From: CAMYMQ01 sp963730305
GTDB taxonomy: Bacteria > Pseudomonadota > Alphaproteobacteria > Bin65
Length of the DNA stretch: 64,000 nucleotides
Assembly: GCA_963730305.1 (NCBI GenBank)
Contig: CAVSRB010000002.1
Span: 517,937 to 581,936 of the forward strand
Direction of reading: 5' to 3'
In this document: in pieces, positions 63,145-64,000 of the stretch
Layout of the letters: every line of letters starts with the position of its first letter
Position numbering within the stretch: position 1 is the first letter of the stretch
The notes under the pieces: generated by a model
Told to the model about the DNA's origin: nothing
The model's database searches: none
What the model saw: the letters and a program-made list of their open reading frames with translations, nothing else
Position numbers and translations under genes: made by a program

Positions 63145-63930
63145 GTGAGCACAGTCGACAAGGCGCTGAAGCTGCTGAACTTCTTTACCGTCAACCGACC
63201 CGAGGTCGGGCTCAGCGACCTGGCCCGGCTTGCCGGCTACGACAAGGCGACGACACGCCGCCTGTTGGTGTCGCTCGCGGCGTACGGCTTTGTCGAGCAG
63301 GACGGGCGAACCCGTGCCTATCGGCTCGGCGGCGGCGCATCGCGTTTGGCCCGAATACGCGAGGCACAATTTCCGCTGACCCAGACGGCGATACCAATCA
63401 TGAAGGAGTTGGCGCGGGACACGGGCGAAACGGTCCATCTTTCCGAGTTCAGCGCCGGCTCGTCGGTGACGCTCCACGTCGAGCTGTCGCCGCGCGCGCA
63501 CCGGGTGAACGTCGACGTCGGCGATGTCCTGCCACTTCATTCGACGGCCTCGGGCATCGCGTACCTGGCCTTCTGCGGCGACGACGCCGACGATCTGGTC
63601 GATCGACGGCGGATGACCGCGTACACCTCCCAAACGATCACGGATTTCGGCGCGCTTGGCGACGCGATCACTGCCGCTGCACGCCGCGGCTACGCCATCG
63701 GCGACCAGGGCTTCGAGGAAGGAGTTCTGGGCATTGCCGCGCCCATCCTCGGCGCCAACGGCCAGGCGATCGGGACGCTTGCGGTCGCTTCGCCGCTTCA
63801 GCGGGTCGACAGGGGTACCAAGTCCCGCCACGGCGCCGCCGTGACGGCCGCGGCGAACGCCATCTCCGCCCAATCAATGGCGAGCCGATGGCTGCCGCAT
63901 GAGCCGAGAAGGGCGAGGAGGGGAGGAGCC
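63145..63930 (+). CDS. IclR family transcriptional regulator (no stop before the next gene)
   Basis: Starts at GTG (ACTGGAGCG upstream). Winged HTH: STVDKALKLLNFFTVNRPEV, GLSDLARLAGYDKATTRRLL, VSLAAYGFVEQDGRTRAYRL. The effector domain has TVHLSEFSAGSSVTLHVELS, LPLHSTASGIAYLAFCG, YAIGDQGFEEGVLGIAAPIL. Regulators of this kind usually act on the adjacent catabolic operon, here tctCBA. Family length ends near 63900, but the frame runs on without a stop into the next gene (RWLPHEPRRARRGGA-M). A TGA one base out of frame sits at 63900-63902, so an indel probably removed the stop. Confidence 0.87.
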
Positions 63931-64000
63931 ATGAACGGAGGGCGGCGCCCCAGAATCCTCGTTGTCGGCACCGGTGATACCAAGGCGGACGAGCTTCTCT
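63931..64000 (+). CDS. Tm-1-like ATP-binding (UPF0261) protein, 5' end only
   Basis: Starts MNGGRRPRILVVGTGDTKAD then ELL, the N-terminus typical of the UPF0261/Tm-1-like family, where the GTGDTKADE motif is at the beginning of the first domain. GGGAGGAG lies two bases before the ATG. The gene is cut by the window end. Partners of these proteins often include a TIM-barrel enzyme and sugar-acid or carboxylate catabolism. Confidence 0.7.
   Translation, partial: MNGGRRPRILVVGTGDTKADELL

Overview
The window looks like the chromosome of a high-GC alphaproteobacterium, probably Rhodospirillales-like. This rests on gene content and order (rpmJ; glcD-glcE-glcF; carA-carB-greA with an Lrp regulator and trxB nearby; yqeY, dnaG, rpoD and a CAU-anticodon tRNA in a row; an ELM1-type protein) and on the palindromic intergenic repeats. 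It is inference, not a taxonomic result. Many core genes, including essential ones (carA, carB, dnaG, rpoD), carry single-base indels, several in G or C runs. This fits an incompletely polished long-read assembly better than real gene decay, so frameshifted core genes are given as one gene each.

1-29 kb is chromosomal backbone: rpmJ, a split glycolate oxidase locus (glcD, then a DUF559 gene between palindromic repeats, then an EamA transporter overlapping glcE, and glcF), an MFS transporter, msrP without msrQ, a candidate structured small RNA with its own terminator, a LysR regulator, trxB, an unknown 635-residue protein, a 2OG-Fe(II) oxygenase, an ELM1 family protein, an Lrp/AsnC regulator with a good promoter, greA, carB, carA, yqeY, a SnoaL-like protein, an SDR, a pair of 107-bp repeats, dnaG, rpoD and the tRNA.

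29.3-58.3 kb is an accessory region starting just after the tRNA and full of insertion sequences: an IS3 element, an IS3 remnant, an IS3 element nested in an IS6 remnant, an IS256 remnant, an IS6 remnant and an intact IS6 element. It contains a complete N-type (alternative, laterally spread) F-ATPase operon in the order atpD-C-Q-R-B-E-F-A-G, all on the minus strand. That operon carries an in-frame amber codon in atpD, no stop between atpA and atpG, an indel in atpF, and a c subunit in which the ion-site carboxylate sits on helix 1 (E30) while helix 2 has Gln (Q63). After it come a DUF2254 membrane protein, a 3' fragment of the PBP1a gene mrcA, a small zinc-ribbon protein, a CBS-domain protein and a tightly packed minus-strand cluster: DUF3141 (PhaC-like Cys-Asp-His hydrolase), MaoC/phosphate acyltransferase, acetate-type kinase, universal stress protein, P-type proton ATPase and a small unknown protein. 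A pair of paralogous small proteins (44.4 and 56.2-56.5 kb) brackets the second half. I read this as an energy-stress module linking acyl-CoA or polyester turnover to ATP through acyl phosphate, next to two ion-pumping ATPases.

58.3-64 kb is a catabolic locus: tctC-tctB-tctA (tripartite tricarboxylate transporter) and an aldehyde dehydrogenase on the minus strand, divergent from an IclR regulator and the start of a Tm-1-like/UPF0261 gene.
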